Shown here piece after piece: positions 45,993-56,951 of a stretch of DNA of 64,000 nt (position 1 is the first letter of the stretch; each line of letters opens with the position of its first letter). The position numbers were made by a program, and so were the translations under genes. Source of the stretch: Cryptomeria japonica (Eukaryota; Streptophyta; Pinopsida; Cupressales; Cupressaceae); assembly GCF_030272615.1 (NCBI RefSeq), contig NC_081412.1, positions 341,369,370 to 341,433,369 on the forward strand. The letters run 5' to 3'. The notes below the pieces were generated by a model. That model saw only the letters and a program-made list of their open reading frames with translations, was not told the origin of the DNA and did not search any database.

Positions 45993-47505
45993 TGTAGTAT
46001 CCCCTGGCTAATATGACCCTGTTTCGCTTATTGAACCCCAAGGAATATTGTCAAACACTTGGCATACAATGTTTGAAGCCGCAGTAGTGAATTCTTTATT
46101 TGTCTTATTTGGGTTTGTAGGCTGCAAATGAAGTTATGGAAAGCTTCTAACAATGCAAAGTTGTTATAGAAATGATATGCTAGCTGTTTTAAAGCTTACA
46201 CACACATGAAATGACTGAAATTAACTAGTACAACTAGTAGACATTAAGACAAACACTTGTTATGCATCCCAAAGTACACCTACAGCCATTAGACATTTAA
46301 GCAAACAGTTGGCATGAAAGCTAAGTGGCTGATCAATGTTGAATGTCACCTGGAATATCAATCGACCCCAATCTGTAGGAGATGAAGGTGGCTACAGAGG
46401 TTTGCAGAATGTAGAAGCAGCAACCAAAGACTCCTTATTCAATCTTCATCATAAATCTGAACAAACATCTCCAATTTGGTCTCCACAAAGACCACAAAAT
46501 TGGCAAGGTACTATAGCGTTTACTGTTCACCGGTACTATAGTGTTTACTATTCATGGGTACTGTAGCGATTTACTATTCACGGGTATTGTAGCGCACTGT
46601 TCACGCGCACTGTTCACGACACTGTAGCAGCAAATAAACCCTTTGTATGATGTTCTGAGTTTGCAATATACATATGCCCTCAGCTATGCCAATAAATCTG
46701 AAAAGAAATCCCCAATCAGCACAATGTCAACTTCTGGATGAAGCCAACCCTAGGAGCAACTTCAGATGAATATCTCACACCCTCAGATTGTTGATGCAAT
46801 GAAGTCTTCACGTTCTCCAATGCCGATACTCTGGACAAGCTGCAGAAACCCCAGCTTCTTCTCCAAAGCCAAGAGACAAGTCTTCTCATCAAAAATAACA
46901 ATGATCAATCTCCCTTCTCTTCTTTTCAAAAGCCTTATATATATTTCCCATGAAGGTTCGATTTTCTCCAATAAGACATTAAATCAATTAATGATATTAA
47001 ATGACATTTAATGATATAATATTTTCACTTTGTCATTTAATATTTCACCTTGGTAAAAAAGCCACAATTAATTAATTAAATGGTCCCCTTTAATGATACT
47101 TGGACCCTTCCTTAAGTTATAATATAAAATTATATTATAACTTAATAATATAAGCTCAAAACATTAATGCTTATTTAAACTAAATAAACATTAATATCTC
47201 CATTAATATTCAACATTTTTGAACGTCGTCTGAACTGGGAGCTGACATGATGAAGCTGCATATGACCATACCCCCTTTACTAAAAAAAGCAGGGGTCCAT
47301 CTCTAACATCCCAAGACTTACTAAAAATAGGAAGTAGAGCAAATGATGTCCGAATGATGCCAAACGAAGACCAAACTGAAGCACTCTGAACACTAGAGAT
47401 GATACCAATCCTCAAAAGACCCTCTATCCAACACATTAGCCTACGAGGGTCAAGATAATAGGCTAATCTCACAAAATCCAAGTCTGCTAAAATGGGGACA
47501 TTACA
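45993..47505 (-). repeat. 5' LTR of the complete family-1 element
   Basis: This 1,513-bp partner of 41346-42854 has the same ends (TGTAATGTCCCC at 47505, GATACTACA at 45993). The repeated CTGTAGC block is at 46504-46630 and the palindromes at 47112-47195. Confidence 0.9.
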
Positions 47506-47510
47506 TGTTG
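47506..47510 (+). repeat. Target-site duplication TGTTG, right
   Basis: Exact match to 41341-41345. Confidence 0.9.
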
Positions 47511-48082
47511 CATAGTAGTTCTCAAGCTTGTGCATGAGGAGGTCTTGCACAATTGCATGGAGTTGGAGATTGAAGCCACATGGGATTACAAATAGTGTGG
47601 AGCATCTCATATTGATTCTTTTTTATAGGATCCATTTTACCAAGCAAGGTATTGCTCAAAATGAATCTTATGTGGGTGTAGGACTCAATAAGAAAGTAAA
47701 AGTGTTGTTGGAAAGAGGTTTAATCAATGAGACATTGACCCCTTGCACCGAAGAAGGTAGGTGAATGGAGAAGGCACATAAATTCCACAATAATGAACAA
47801 GATCACCATCAAGTATAGGTTTTCCGTTACCATGTGTGGGTGGCTTATTAGATTATTTATATGAAATGAAATTCTTTTTTAAGATTGAACTCAAGAGTGG
47901 TTATCATTCTATTAAAAACAAATTTAGATGATTGGAAGACCACATCTAAGACAATTGATAGATTATATATGTGGAAGGTGATGCCATTTAGAGTGAGGAA
48001 TATTCCAAGTATGTTCATGAGGTTGATAAATGAGGTTTAAATGCATTTATTAACAAATTTGTTGATGTTATTTTGATGGCAT
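47511..48082 (+). pseudogene. Old Ty3/gypsy relic: reverse transcriptase region
   Basis: This continues the relic broken at 41345. Frames read HIDSFL-like sequence at about 47610 (HID.IPG in Ty3/gypsy RT), KAHKFHNNEQDHHQV-like sequence (the NKIT.KYRFP region, out of frame), KIELKSGYHSI at about 47885 and INKFVDVILM near 48050, just before the catalytic DD would occur. Stops are frequent. It is cut at 48082 by LTR-like sequence. Confidence 0.7.
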
Positions 48083-48689
48083 TGTTGGTTGAAAATTTTT
48101 TACACCTGGGAAGATGTCCAAAATTGAGGTTTCAACCACAGTGTGCGAGTATAAAACTCTTCATCATGGGTGAAGTATGTATGGGCGATGGGCGGTGTTT
48201 CAGTTGATAGTGGTGTCTATATTGGTGTTTTTTGCCACTATGTATATGGTTGAATGGTGGGGATGGTAGATGTAGGGTTAGGGCTTGTCATGCTCCTATT
48301 TTTTGGACATATGGTTTCAAGGCTGATATTGTGAACCAGAAGGCACTGGATGGAATATACTCCAAATTTTGTATTATATTTTGAGTATTAATAAAATATC
48401 TTATTACCGACCAAAAACAACAATGCCAATTGTACAAGCGTAGCCTATAAATATATAGTCAATTGAATCCTCCAAGTTAATAATCGTGTGTTGACTGTCT
48501 AGAAAAAACACCAACACAAATATCTATCCTTGAGATTTTATGTAAAATTATTGAATGTGTAGTAGCTACTTCTAGATCCAAAGTGACTCAAGTCAAGGGG
48601 CCACTTCAAAATCCCAAGCACAAAATCAATACAATCTCATAAAATATCTGAGAAAAAACACTAGCATAAATATCCATCCTTAAGCTTTT
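48083..48689 (+). repeat. LTR-like start of a Tat/Athila-like gypsy element
   Basis: It starts TGTTGGTTGAAAATTTT, as does the minus-strand LTR at 28675, and shares a TTTCAACCACAGTGTG(C/T)GAGTAT block with it. It interrupts the RT relic. Its 3' end and PBS were not identified. No gene. Confidence 0.5.
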
Positions 48690-50729
48690 ATGTATATCTC
48701 ATACTCACAAGGGTGTCTTAGAAAAGCACTTCAAGATTCATCCCTACCTATACACATAAATTTTGATCAATTGCAAGCTATGGTAGGATATCTCACAACC
48801 ACCCATCATATTGCATTCACTTATCATGGTGTCCCATTGCATACACCACTTTATTCTCCATCTAGAAGTCTTCATACACAAGAATACGATTAGATGATTA
48901 TTGATAGGCGGAGGAGAAGGCTTCAATAATTGTACCTTAAAATTGGTCAAAGCATTGGGATATCATGAGGAAGTCATTGATACTACAAAGAGGATTTTCA
49001 TAAAAGCATATGATGATGCAAAGCCCTTTTCCAGAGGTGTAATCACGCTTCCCACTCAAGTTGGTCTAACAATACAAGATACTATATGTTCAAAGTGTTG
49101 GACCTTTATTCTCCATAACACCTTCTCTTTGGTCAACTATGGATACGGACCATGAAGGCTGTTCCATCCACTTTCCACCAATGCCTTAAGTTTCCCAATA
49201 CTGGAACTAAGATTACAATACCAAGTGATCTTGATCCATTTTAATATTGCTACACTTTAAGAAGAACAATTGCATGCCAAGTTCCCAACAATAGTGAAGC
49301 TTCATCCTCCTTTTTGTTCACTTATATCCACCCAGCCTCATTATCCAATATTTCTATTCCATCCACTTCCATTCCTCAGATCAACGTTCAAGTCTGAGAT
49401 AAGGGGGGTTGGTGTATATGACATCAATAAGAGCTTTTGTATTGGATTGCTACTACCATCACCTACATCTTATGGGAAATCTCACCCGACACATCAAGAT
49501 CCAAAGGTTGTTATACAATGAAAACCCACTACCTTCACAAAGTGGGATTGACCTATAGAAGGAAAATATATAAGAAGATATATCGCAATGGCTATACAAA
49601 GATGAAGAAGATCAAGAAACTGTCAAGCTACTGATTGAGAAGTATGGTAAGGGATTTAATATAATAGAATAAAAGGGATATAATGGTCATAGTGGTCTTG
49701 AAATTCAAAATCAAGGCATAAAAGAACATATTCAACCTACTATGAATTATAAGTATAAGAAGCATGACCCTTGGTACTAAGTTAATCTTTGGCAAGGAAG
49801 TTAATGTTTGTCCTATAGTCAAAGAAAATGATGGGAATACTTACATAGAATCCTTTGTACACATTGATATATTTTGGGAACCAAAATATTCCTCTATATT
49901 CACCTTAACTTTCATGTCCATTGCCTTTGCACAAACCAATGATAACCTCCCTTTCATTCACCCACAACTCATCAATTAGTATTGATGAGGACCTCTGAGT
50001 TTTGGATTTATTCAGAACGGTGAAGATATAGTTGATTTTATGGAACTATAAGCTAAATTTACTAGATATCTTGATGCTATAGCATACTTTGGAGCATGTG
50101 CCAATCCTTCCAATCGTAAAAATATAAAAATAAGAAATAGTTTCCTAGTGAAAACTAAAAGGCACTTCTAGATCGTGTAATAGTAGAAATAAAGGATGTA
50201 TCAGAGGGTGAAAAACTTTCTACGGTGTCTAATGATGGCAATCTTCACATACTCCCTATCAATCAAGAGAGATCACCACTTATTATTGAGAAATTAGAAG
50301 AGATTAACATTAGTAGTACATCTAAGAATCCTAGGATCATCCACTTTGCAACACTTTTTTCCACAAAAGAAAAACACGACTTTATAAAATCTTCATAGAG
50401 AAACAAAACAAATTTGCTTGGTCATATGTTGATATGCCTAGACTTGATCCTAAGCTGGTCTTACATCACTTCACAATCTCTCCAAGTGCCAAACTTGTCA
50501 AACAAAAGCTAAGAAAAATCCATCCCCATATTGTTTTATTAGTCAAAGAACTCCAAAACTTGTTAGATGTCAGATTCATTTGATCCATTGATTATGTAGA
50601 GTGGATTCTAAATCTATTTCTATTCAATGAATCGACTGGGAGCATTCACATGCGTATTGATTTCAAGATGTAAACAAAGCTTCCCTAAGGATGACTTTCC
50701 TTTACCAAACATTCACATGATAGTAGATC
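48690..50729 (+). pseudogene. Tat/Athila-like Ty3/gypsy: protease and N-terminal RT
   Basis: Decayed plus-strand pol. The region 48690-49260 resembles gag-pro of Tat-type elements: HIAFTYHGVPLHTPLY, LVKALGYHEEVI, IKAYDDAKPFSRGVITLPTQ and VGLTIQDT match the protease stretch before LLGRPW. RT begins about 50400: SYVDMPRLDPKLVLHHFTIS, PSAKLVKQKLRKIHPHI, FPKDDFPLPNIHMIVD. Sequence stops at 50729 inside RT, where a chromovirus inserted, and resumes at 56952. Stops and shifts are many. The clade call is tentative. Confidence 0.7.
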
Positions 50730-51495
50730 TAATGCAGTCACGGTTAGGAGGTTTCCTCAAAGAGAACAATCTGGACCGTGCAGCATATAAAACACAACTC
50801 AAAGTACACAATGTGGTGGAGACAATGCAAGATCGGAATTATTATATAATACAGGCTCACAAGCCTGAGTACTAAACATGCATGTTATGCAAAATTCGGC
50901 TCAAGCAAGAATGCGAGCCAACTCTGGAACTCCTAATCTTCAGAGCTATCTTCAATGTTCTAAAAATTGATTTCTAAATGGTTAATTACATGGATTCATA
51001 TGATCAAGGATGATCTACGCTAACCCAAGATGAAACAAATGTCGATGAACAAGATGAAATGTGTAAAACAACAAGGTTGGCCTCTGCCAAAGAGATCCCT
51101 TTGAAAAATCCAAAGGATGAAGTGCGAACCTAAGGGAAGGTTGACCGCACACCAAGGAACGTTGGAAACAACAAAATCAGGCTCCGCAAGCAATGGAAAA
51201 GATTTGCAAGCATCAACAATAGCAAATAGGTCCAAGAGGCTCCAGTACACAAGAAAGAAAAATTGTCCCACATTCCGGAAGCGATAACTTGCCAGAAAAA
51301 GATGCAAATGTCTCGCGGACCAAGGATAAGATTGATGAACATGTCCTCAAACCAAAACCAGCTCCACAACATCTAGTGAGCAAACAGAAAGAAATGCTGA
51401 ACGAAATATTGAAACTGCAAAACAGGAAACAAACTGAAAGGAAAATATTTTTGGTTGATGCAAGATTGCTAAGAACCAAGGATGCTCCTACATCA
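50730..51495 (-). repeat. 3' LTR of the chromovirus
   Basis: This 766-bp LTR is homologous to 56142-56946. It lacks about 45 bp present there (56259-56311), and its first bases are changed (TAATGCAG for TGATGCAG). Confidence 0.85.
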
Positions 51496-51526
51496 GACAT
51501 CTAGGGTTGATTGAAAAGTGAGCCTC

Positions 51527-51700
51527 TCACTTTGTTGGGGCTGCAAGAAAACCAAGACGGTCTATGTCAGCCTGAGAAATCCATAATGAATCTTCAATTG
51601 GTTTGCCTTTCCACTTCACAAGATACTCTTTGTACCGCTTGTTGTGAGTGTTATGCCCAAGTCTGCTATCCAAGATCTCTTCAATCTGGTTTGATACCTT
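51527..51700 (-). pseudogene. Chromodomain of the chromovirus integrase
   Basis: The minus strand reads IEEILDSRLGHNTHNKRYKE then YLVKWKGKPIEDSLW and ISQADIDRLGF, a chromodomain with the YLVKWKG core. It lies in the same frame as the integrase and is separated from it by a single TAG (51701-51703). The chromodomain in this group targets integration to marked chromatin. A stop (TGA, 51527-51529) ends the polyprotein. Confidence 0.85.
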
Positions 51701-51703
51701 CTA

Positions 51704-53138
51704 GGGAATCTTCTTCTCCAAGTCTGTTGCATTGCTTGCATTGAATTCCACCTTATGATATTGATACAAGTCTGCAATGTTGAAGATAGGTGAAATACCC
51801 AAAGTATCTAGTAACTCCGCTTCATATGCATTTCTGGAACTGAATTTCTTCAAGATCTTACAAGGTCCAAACTTCCTCATTTGCAACTTATTGTAGGTAC
51901 CAACTGGGAATCTTTCCTTTCTCAGATATACCATCACTTCATCTCCAACTTCAAATTCCTTATGTCTCCTCTTCTCATCTGCCTTCTCCTTATACTTGTT
52001 GTCCATGTCCTCCAAATGTTGTTTAACTTGATCATGCACCTTTTTCATATGCTCTGCAAATTCTTCTTCTTTTGCATCCCGCTTATCCTCATTACTAATG
52101 TCTCTCAATTCTGATATGCCTCTAGGGTGTGCTCTAGTAACAATCTCAAAAGGTGTTCTTCCGGTACTCCTGTTCACTAAATTATTGTAGGCAAATTCTG
52201 CTTGTGCAAGAATCAAATCCCAACTTCTGGTTTTTTCTCCAACTAAGCATCTCAACAAGTTTCCCAAACTCCTCTTTACTACCTCTATCTACCCATCAGT
52301 CTGTGGGTGAAAAGTAGAACTGAACTTCAAATTTGTCTTCATCTTCTTCCAAAGTGTTCTCCAAAAATATCCAACAAACTTAGTATCTCTATCAGAAACT
52401 ATGCTTTTAGGTAATCCATGCAATCTTACCACTTCTTTGAAAAATAGGTCAACAACATGTATTGCATCTGTCATCTTCTTACAAGGTATGAAATGTGCCA
52501 TCTTCAAGAATCTATCCACCACCACAAATATAGAATCATATCCTCTTTGTGTTTTAAGGTAAGCCAAGTATGAAATATATGTTTATGTCCTCCCAAGGTC
52601 TCTCTAGAACTGTCAAAGGCTTATACAGTCCAACATTATGACTGCCACCTTTTTTTGTTTGACAAATTCTACAGCTTTGAACAAATTTCCTAACACCCTT
52701 ATGAATTTGAGGCCAAAAGTAATTCTCACTTACCAATGTTGTTGTCTTGTCTACTCCAAAGTGTCTGGATAATCCTCCATTATGCTTCTCCTTTATCAGA
52801 TTTTCTCTCATAGAGCTCCAGGGTATACACCACTGATTTCCTCTGAACAACATCTCATCTTGAATGAAATAGTCCAACCACTTACTCCTATCCATCGCAA
52901 CAAGTTCTGTGTAAGCTCTCCAAGGTTCTACAAAATCCAAGTCATCCTCATACAAGTTCTTTAATTCCTCAAAACCCAATACTTCTATTCTCATCTCTAT
53001 TAGCAAATTTCTCCTTTTGCTCAGAGCATCTGCAACTTTATTTGATTTTCCACTCCTATGATTCAAAACAAAAGTACAACTCTGCAAGTACTTTACCCAT
53101 CTCCTGTGTCTTTGATTCAACTTACCTTGACTGTTCAA
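51704..53138 (-). pseudogene. Chromovirus integrase
   Basis: An HHCC-type zinc domain is visible (REKHNGGLSRHFGVDKT, CRICQTKKGG). A core domain follows with DINIYF, SDRDTKF and a Glu in the IEVVKRSLGNLL stretch, fitting D,D(35)E. The GPF/Y-like region reads RKFGPCKILKK...ISPIFNIADLY. Breaks are a frame change near 52560 and a TAG near 52288 (TDG-stop-IEVV, where other elements have Q). Confidence 0.85.
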
Positions 53139-54250
53139 ATATTACAAAGCTTGATGATCGGTATACAACACAAACTCCTTAGTCAGCAAATAATTTCTCT
53201 ACTTCTTCAATGCTTGAATTATGACATAAAATTCCTGATCATACACCGAATACCTCCTCCTTACATCATTCAATTTCTCACTGAAATAAGCTACCGGTCT
53301 TCCCTCTTGACTCAACACTGCTCCAATTGCATTCCCACTTGCATCACAGTCCACTTGAAAGACTTTGTTAAAATTTGGTAAAGCCAACACAAGCTGCTCT
53401 GTCAACTTTTGCTTCAACAATCCCAAGCTCCTATTTTCTCTGGTTGTCCACTTGAAATCCTTTCTATCTCCTCTCATTGTTTTTGTCCTAGGGCTGCAAT
53501 TTTAACCGAGATTTTTGATGAACTTCTGGTAGAAACTAGCCAATCCATGAAATGATCTTACCTCTCCAATGCTCTCTGGTGTAGGCCAATCAACAATTGC
53601 TTTTATCTTCTCAGGATCCATCTTCAATCCATCTGCAGATATCACAAATCCCAAGTAAACTAACTCTTCCTTCATGAAACTGCACTTCTTAATGTTTATC
53701 AGCAACTTCTCCTCTCAACCTCTGCAAAACTTGTCTTACATGCAACATATGTTCTTCCTTTGTCTTACTGAAAATCAGAATGTCATCCAAGTACACAATA
53801 ACAAACTTACCCAAAAATTTCTTCAATATCTCATTCATGAATCTCATGAAAGTGCTCGGTGCATTGGTCAGTCCAAAAGGCATCACCAACCATTCATACA
53901 ATCCTTCATTTGTCTTGAACATTGTCTTCCACTCATCTCCTTCTCTGGAACTGATGTGATGGTATCCACTCTTCAAGTCTATCTTTGTATAATATCTAGC
54001 TCCACTCAAACAATATCTTATGTCATCCATCCTAGGCAAAGGGAATCAATACTTCACTGTTATCTTGTTTATTGCTCTGGAATTAGTACACGTCCTCCAT
54101 TCTCCATTCTTCTTGGATTCTAATACTATTGGAACTGCACAAGGACTCAAACTCTCTTGGATCAAACCTTTCCTCAACAAATCTTGCACTTATCTATTTA
54201 ACTCCTCATTCTCTATCAGTGTCATCCGATGTGTTGCTTTATTAGGCAAA
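53139..54250 (-). pseudogene. Chromovirus reverse transcriptase and RNase H
   Basis: RT motifs are [33 protein letters not shown], the catalytic [13 protein letters not shown] (about 53782-53800), and KCSFMKEELVYLGFVIS with WPTPESIGEVRSFHGLASFY in the thumb. RNase H has FQVDCDASGNAIGAVLSQ and VYDQEFYVIIQALK. Breaks are a TGA after KY (about 54045), a frameshift near 53700 and a stop near 53480. Nothing suggests activity. Confidence 0.9.
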
Positions 54251-54949
54251 CTAGCTCCGGGAATCAGGTCCATGCAATGACTGATACTTCTCACAAGGGG
54301 GTAATCCGTTAGGTACATTATGTGAAATGATGTTTCCATACTCTGTCAGCAAGTCTTTTATCTCCTCTGGTGGTTCTTCTTCAGGCTCCAAATTCTCAGT
54401 CTTCTTAGGAATTAAGGCAAAGCACATATTCTCATGTCTCATCCCATCCAGGAACTTCCTTCTATCAACTAGACAAATTATGGCATTAGTACAAAATTCA
54501 CTCTTCATGGGCTCCTCCAAAGGCAACAAGATCTCTTTCTCCCCATTAGCCACAACAGTATATATATTCCTTCTTCCATCATGCATCACTTGTCTATCAT
54601 ACTGCCAAGGTCTACCCAACAACATATGACATACATCCATAGACATAATATCACACAGAATTTCATCATGATAAGTTCCAATTTTCAATTTTACCAAACA
54701 TTGTTCACTTACTAATACCTTATGCTCATCTTGAATCCATGCTATTTGATATGGCTTAGGGTGTTTCAACCTCTCCAAAATCAACTTAGTCACCATTTCT
54801 TCTGAAACAAGGTTATCAATACCACCACTGTCAATTATAACTTTACAACACTTGCCAGCTACTCTGCATCTTGTCTTAAATAAATTCTTCCTTTGCAAGG
54901 GCTCTTGCTCTCCTTCGGTATGATATAATGCTCTCCTCATCATCAGCAA
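54251..54949 (-). pseudogene. Chromovirus aspartic protease region
   Basis: The protein carries VIIDSGGIDNLVSEEMV, with the DSG active-site triad, and CDIMSMDVCHMLLGRPWQYD, the LLGRPW end of Ty3/gypsy proteases. It then runs to NGLPPCEKYQS, the linker to RT. The protease cleaves Gag and Pol. This 232-codon stretch is uninterrupted. Confidence 0.85.
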
Positions 54950-54959
54950 CTCTCCATCC

Positions 54960-55900
54960 TATGGTCTATTACCTTATTCGGTAGGTTCCTCTTCTACCAA
55001 GGCCGCTCTTTCACGGTTCTCTGTCTTCTTGCATTCAAAGGCACGATGTCCTTCTCCTCCGCATTTAAAGAAGGTTCATTTAAACACTCTCTTTTCTTGT
55101 CTTTTGTCTTCCTTTCCATAATCCTCATTCCGGTAACCTTCATTTTCTTTCTTCAGGTAAAAATTTATGTCATCTCTCCAGTACGAACTACCATCTCGAC
55201 TAACTTCCTTGTCTTTATTTTGATCTACACAGGTTCCTCGACCTCTGGTATAGGATCTTCCTCGCTGCTTCTGCTCATGTCTTTTATTCAACTTCTCTTC
55301 CACCTTCAAAGCATATTGATAAGCTTCTTCAACACTCTACAAATTAATCAAATTGAGTTCATCTTCTATCGACATCCACAATTCATTCAAATATTAGGCA
55401 ACTTGTTCAACCTCATCATTGACATGTCTAGATCTGATGTTCAGCTTGTAGAATGCTTCGGTGTACTTCACACTAGTTTCCTTCTGCTTTAGGTTCTGCA
55501 AATTTCAGAACAAATTCACTTGATAGTCAGCAAGCAAGAACTTCAATTTCAACTTGCTAACCATCCGCTCCCATGATTTGATCTTTTCTTTACCTCTTCT
55601 TTGTCGGTCTACCTGCAAATTTTCCCACCAAAGAGACACATGACATCTCAACCTAGTATAGGCATATTTCACCTTCCATTCTTCTGCAGTGTTCTCAAAA
55701 TCAAAATACTTTTCCATCTCTGAGATCCAATCCATCAATTCATCTGAATCCAACTTGCCATCATAATCTGATGGGGTAAAATGTGGTTTGGTGTTCACTC
55801 TACTCAAAACCCTCAAGAACATCTCTTCTTCTAGATCGATCGCCGGTTAATTTTCTACTCCTTCTCTCGCCTCAACTTCTCCTTCATCATCTCTCACATC
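54960..55900 (-). pseudogene. Chromovirus gag with damaged zinc knuckle
   Basis: The capsid part (55505-55822) reads YDGKLDSDELMDWISEMEKY, CHVSLWWENL and KIKSWERMVSKLK, the standard Ty3/gypsy gag pattern. A charged stretch (55076-55309) leads to a zinc knuckle near 55031-55080, FFKCGGEGHRAFECKK, in which the first Cys is replaced by Phe and preceded by a stop. Other frames connect the parts. Confidence 0.8.
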
Positions 55901-56128
55901 TTCAATATGTCAACCTTGTCTCTGGGTCGTTTCAACAACTCCCAATCAAGCTGCAATTCGCCTCAACATTTTCATCACATCAGGGCCTACATTTCCACAC
56001 ACTCCACCACCTCTAGCATTTCTTTGCGCCATCTTCACGCAAGTCCTTTGCAGTTGCGAGTTAGATCCTCAATTCCACCACCCCACAACGAAATCTTACA
56101 AGACTCCACAATCTCCAAAATGAAATAT

Positions 56129-56139
56129 CACTTATACCA
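56129..56139 (-). other. Primer-binding site (degenerate)
   Basis: Minus-strand TGGTATAAGTG two bases after the LTR end; a decayed initiator-Met PBS. Confidence 0.65.
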
Positions 56140-56141
56140 CT

Positions 56142-56946
56142 TGATGCAGTCATGATTAAGAGGGTTCTCAAAGAGAACAATCTAGACTATGCAACAAATA
56201 AAACATAACTCAAACTACACAATGTGATGGAGACAATGCAAGATCAGATTTATTATATCATAAAATTGATTACAAACTATTGGCAATATATGGGCTCACA
56301 AATTTGGCTCATAGGCATGACTAATAAACATGCGTGTTATGCAACATTCGACGGAAGAAAGAATGTGAGCCAACTCTGGAACTCCTAATCTTCATATCTA
56401 TCTTCTATGTTCTAAAAATTGATTTCTAAATGCTTAATTACATGGATTTATATGATCAAGGATGATCTGCATCGGCCCAAGATGAAACAAACACAAATGA
56501 ACAAGATGAAACATGTAAACCAACAAGTTTGGCCTCCGTCAAAGAGATCGCTTCGAAAAATCCAAAGGATGAAGTGCGGACCTAAGGGAAGGTCGGCCAC
56601 ATGCCAAGGAACATTGGAAACAACAAAATCAGGCTCCATAAGCAACGAAAAAGATCCGCAAGCATCAACAATAGCAAATAGGTCTAGGTGGCTCTGGTAC
56701 ACAAGAAAGAAAAATTGTCCCACATTCTAGAAGCAATAACTTGCTGGAAAAAGATCCAAATGTCCCGCGGACCGAGGATAAGATTGATGAACATGTCCTC
56801 GAACCAAAACCAACTCCGCAATATCCGGTGAGAAAACAAAAACAAATGTTGAAAGAAATACTGGAACTGCAAAACAAGAAACAAACTGAAAGGAAAATGT
56901 TTTTGGTTCATGCAAGATTGCCAAGAACAGGGATGCTCCTGCATCA
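56142..56946 (-). repeat. 5' LTR of the chromovirus
   Basis: This 805-bp LTR has inverted ends TGATGCAG...CTGCATCA and partners 50730-51495. Confidence 0.85.
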
Positions 56947-56951
56947 ATATC

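Larger units (their letters stand above)
41346..47505 (-). mobile_element. Structurally complete pol-less LTR retrotransposon (family 1)
   Basis: The 6,160-bp element has two long LTRs, TSD TGTTG on both sides, a perfect initiator-Met PBS, a polypurine tract and one long ORF region. The LTRs are nearly identical (2 differences in the first 47 bases compared; lengths 1,509 and 1,513 bp, the extra 4 bp being a CCTT duplication), so it is the youngest insertion seen here. The internal region (3.1 kb) has coding capacity for about 1,030 residues but no RT, RNase H or integrase, so it must rely on another element's enzymes. It inserted into an old Ty3/gypsy protease/RT region. Confidence 0.9.
50730..56946 (-). 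mobile_element. Ty3/gypsy chromovirus, nested in another gypsy RT
   Basis: This 6,217-bp element has diverged LTRs (766 and 805 bp) and, in order on the minus strand, gag, protease, RT, RNase H, integrase and a chromodomain. The insertion duplicated AGATC (50725-50729; right copy ATATC at 56947-56951), and the interrupted RT frame reads straight across. LTR ends are TGATGCAG...CTGCATCA. The two LTRs differ at many positions (roughly 10 in the first 60 bases), so it is much older than the element at 41346. All ORFs are broken. Confidence 0.9.
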
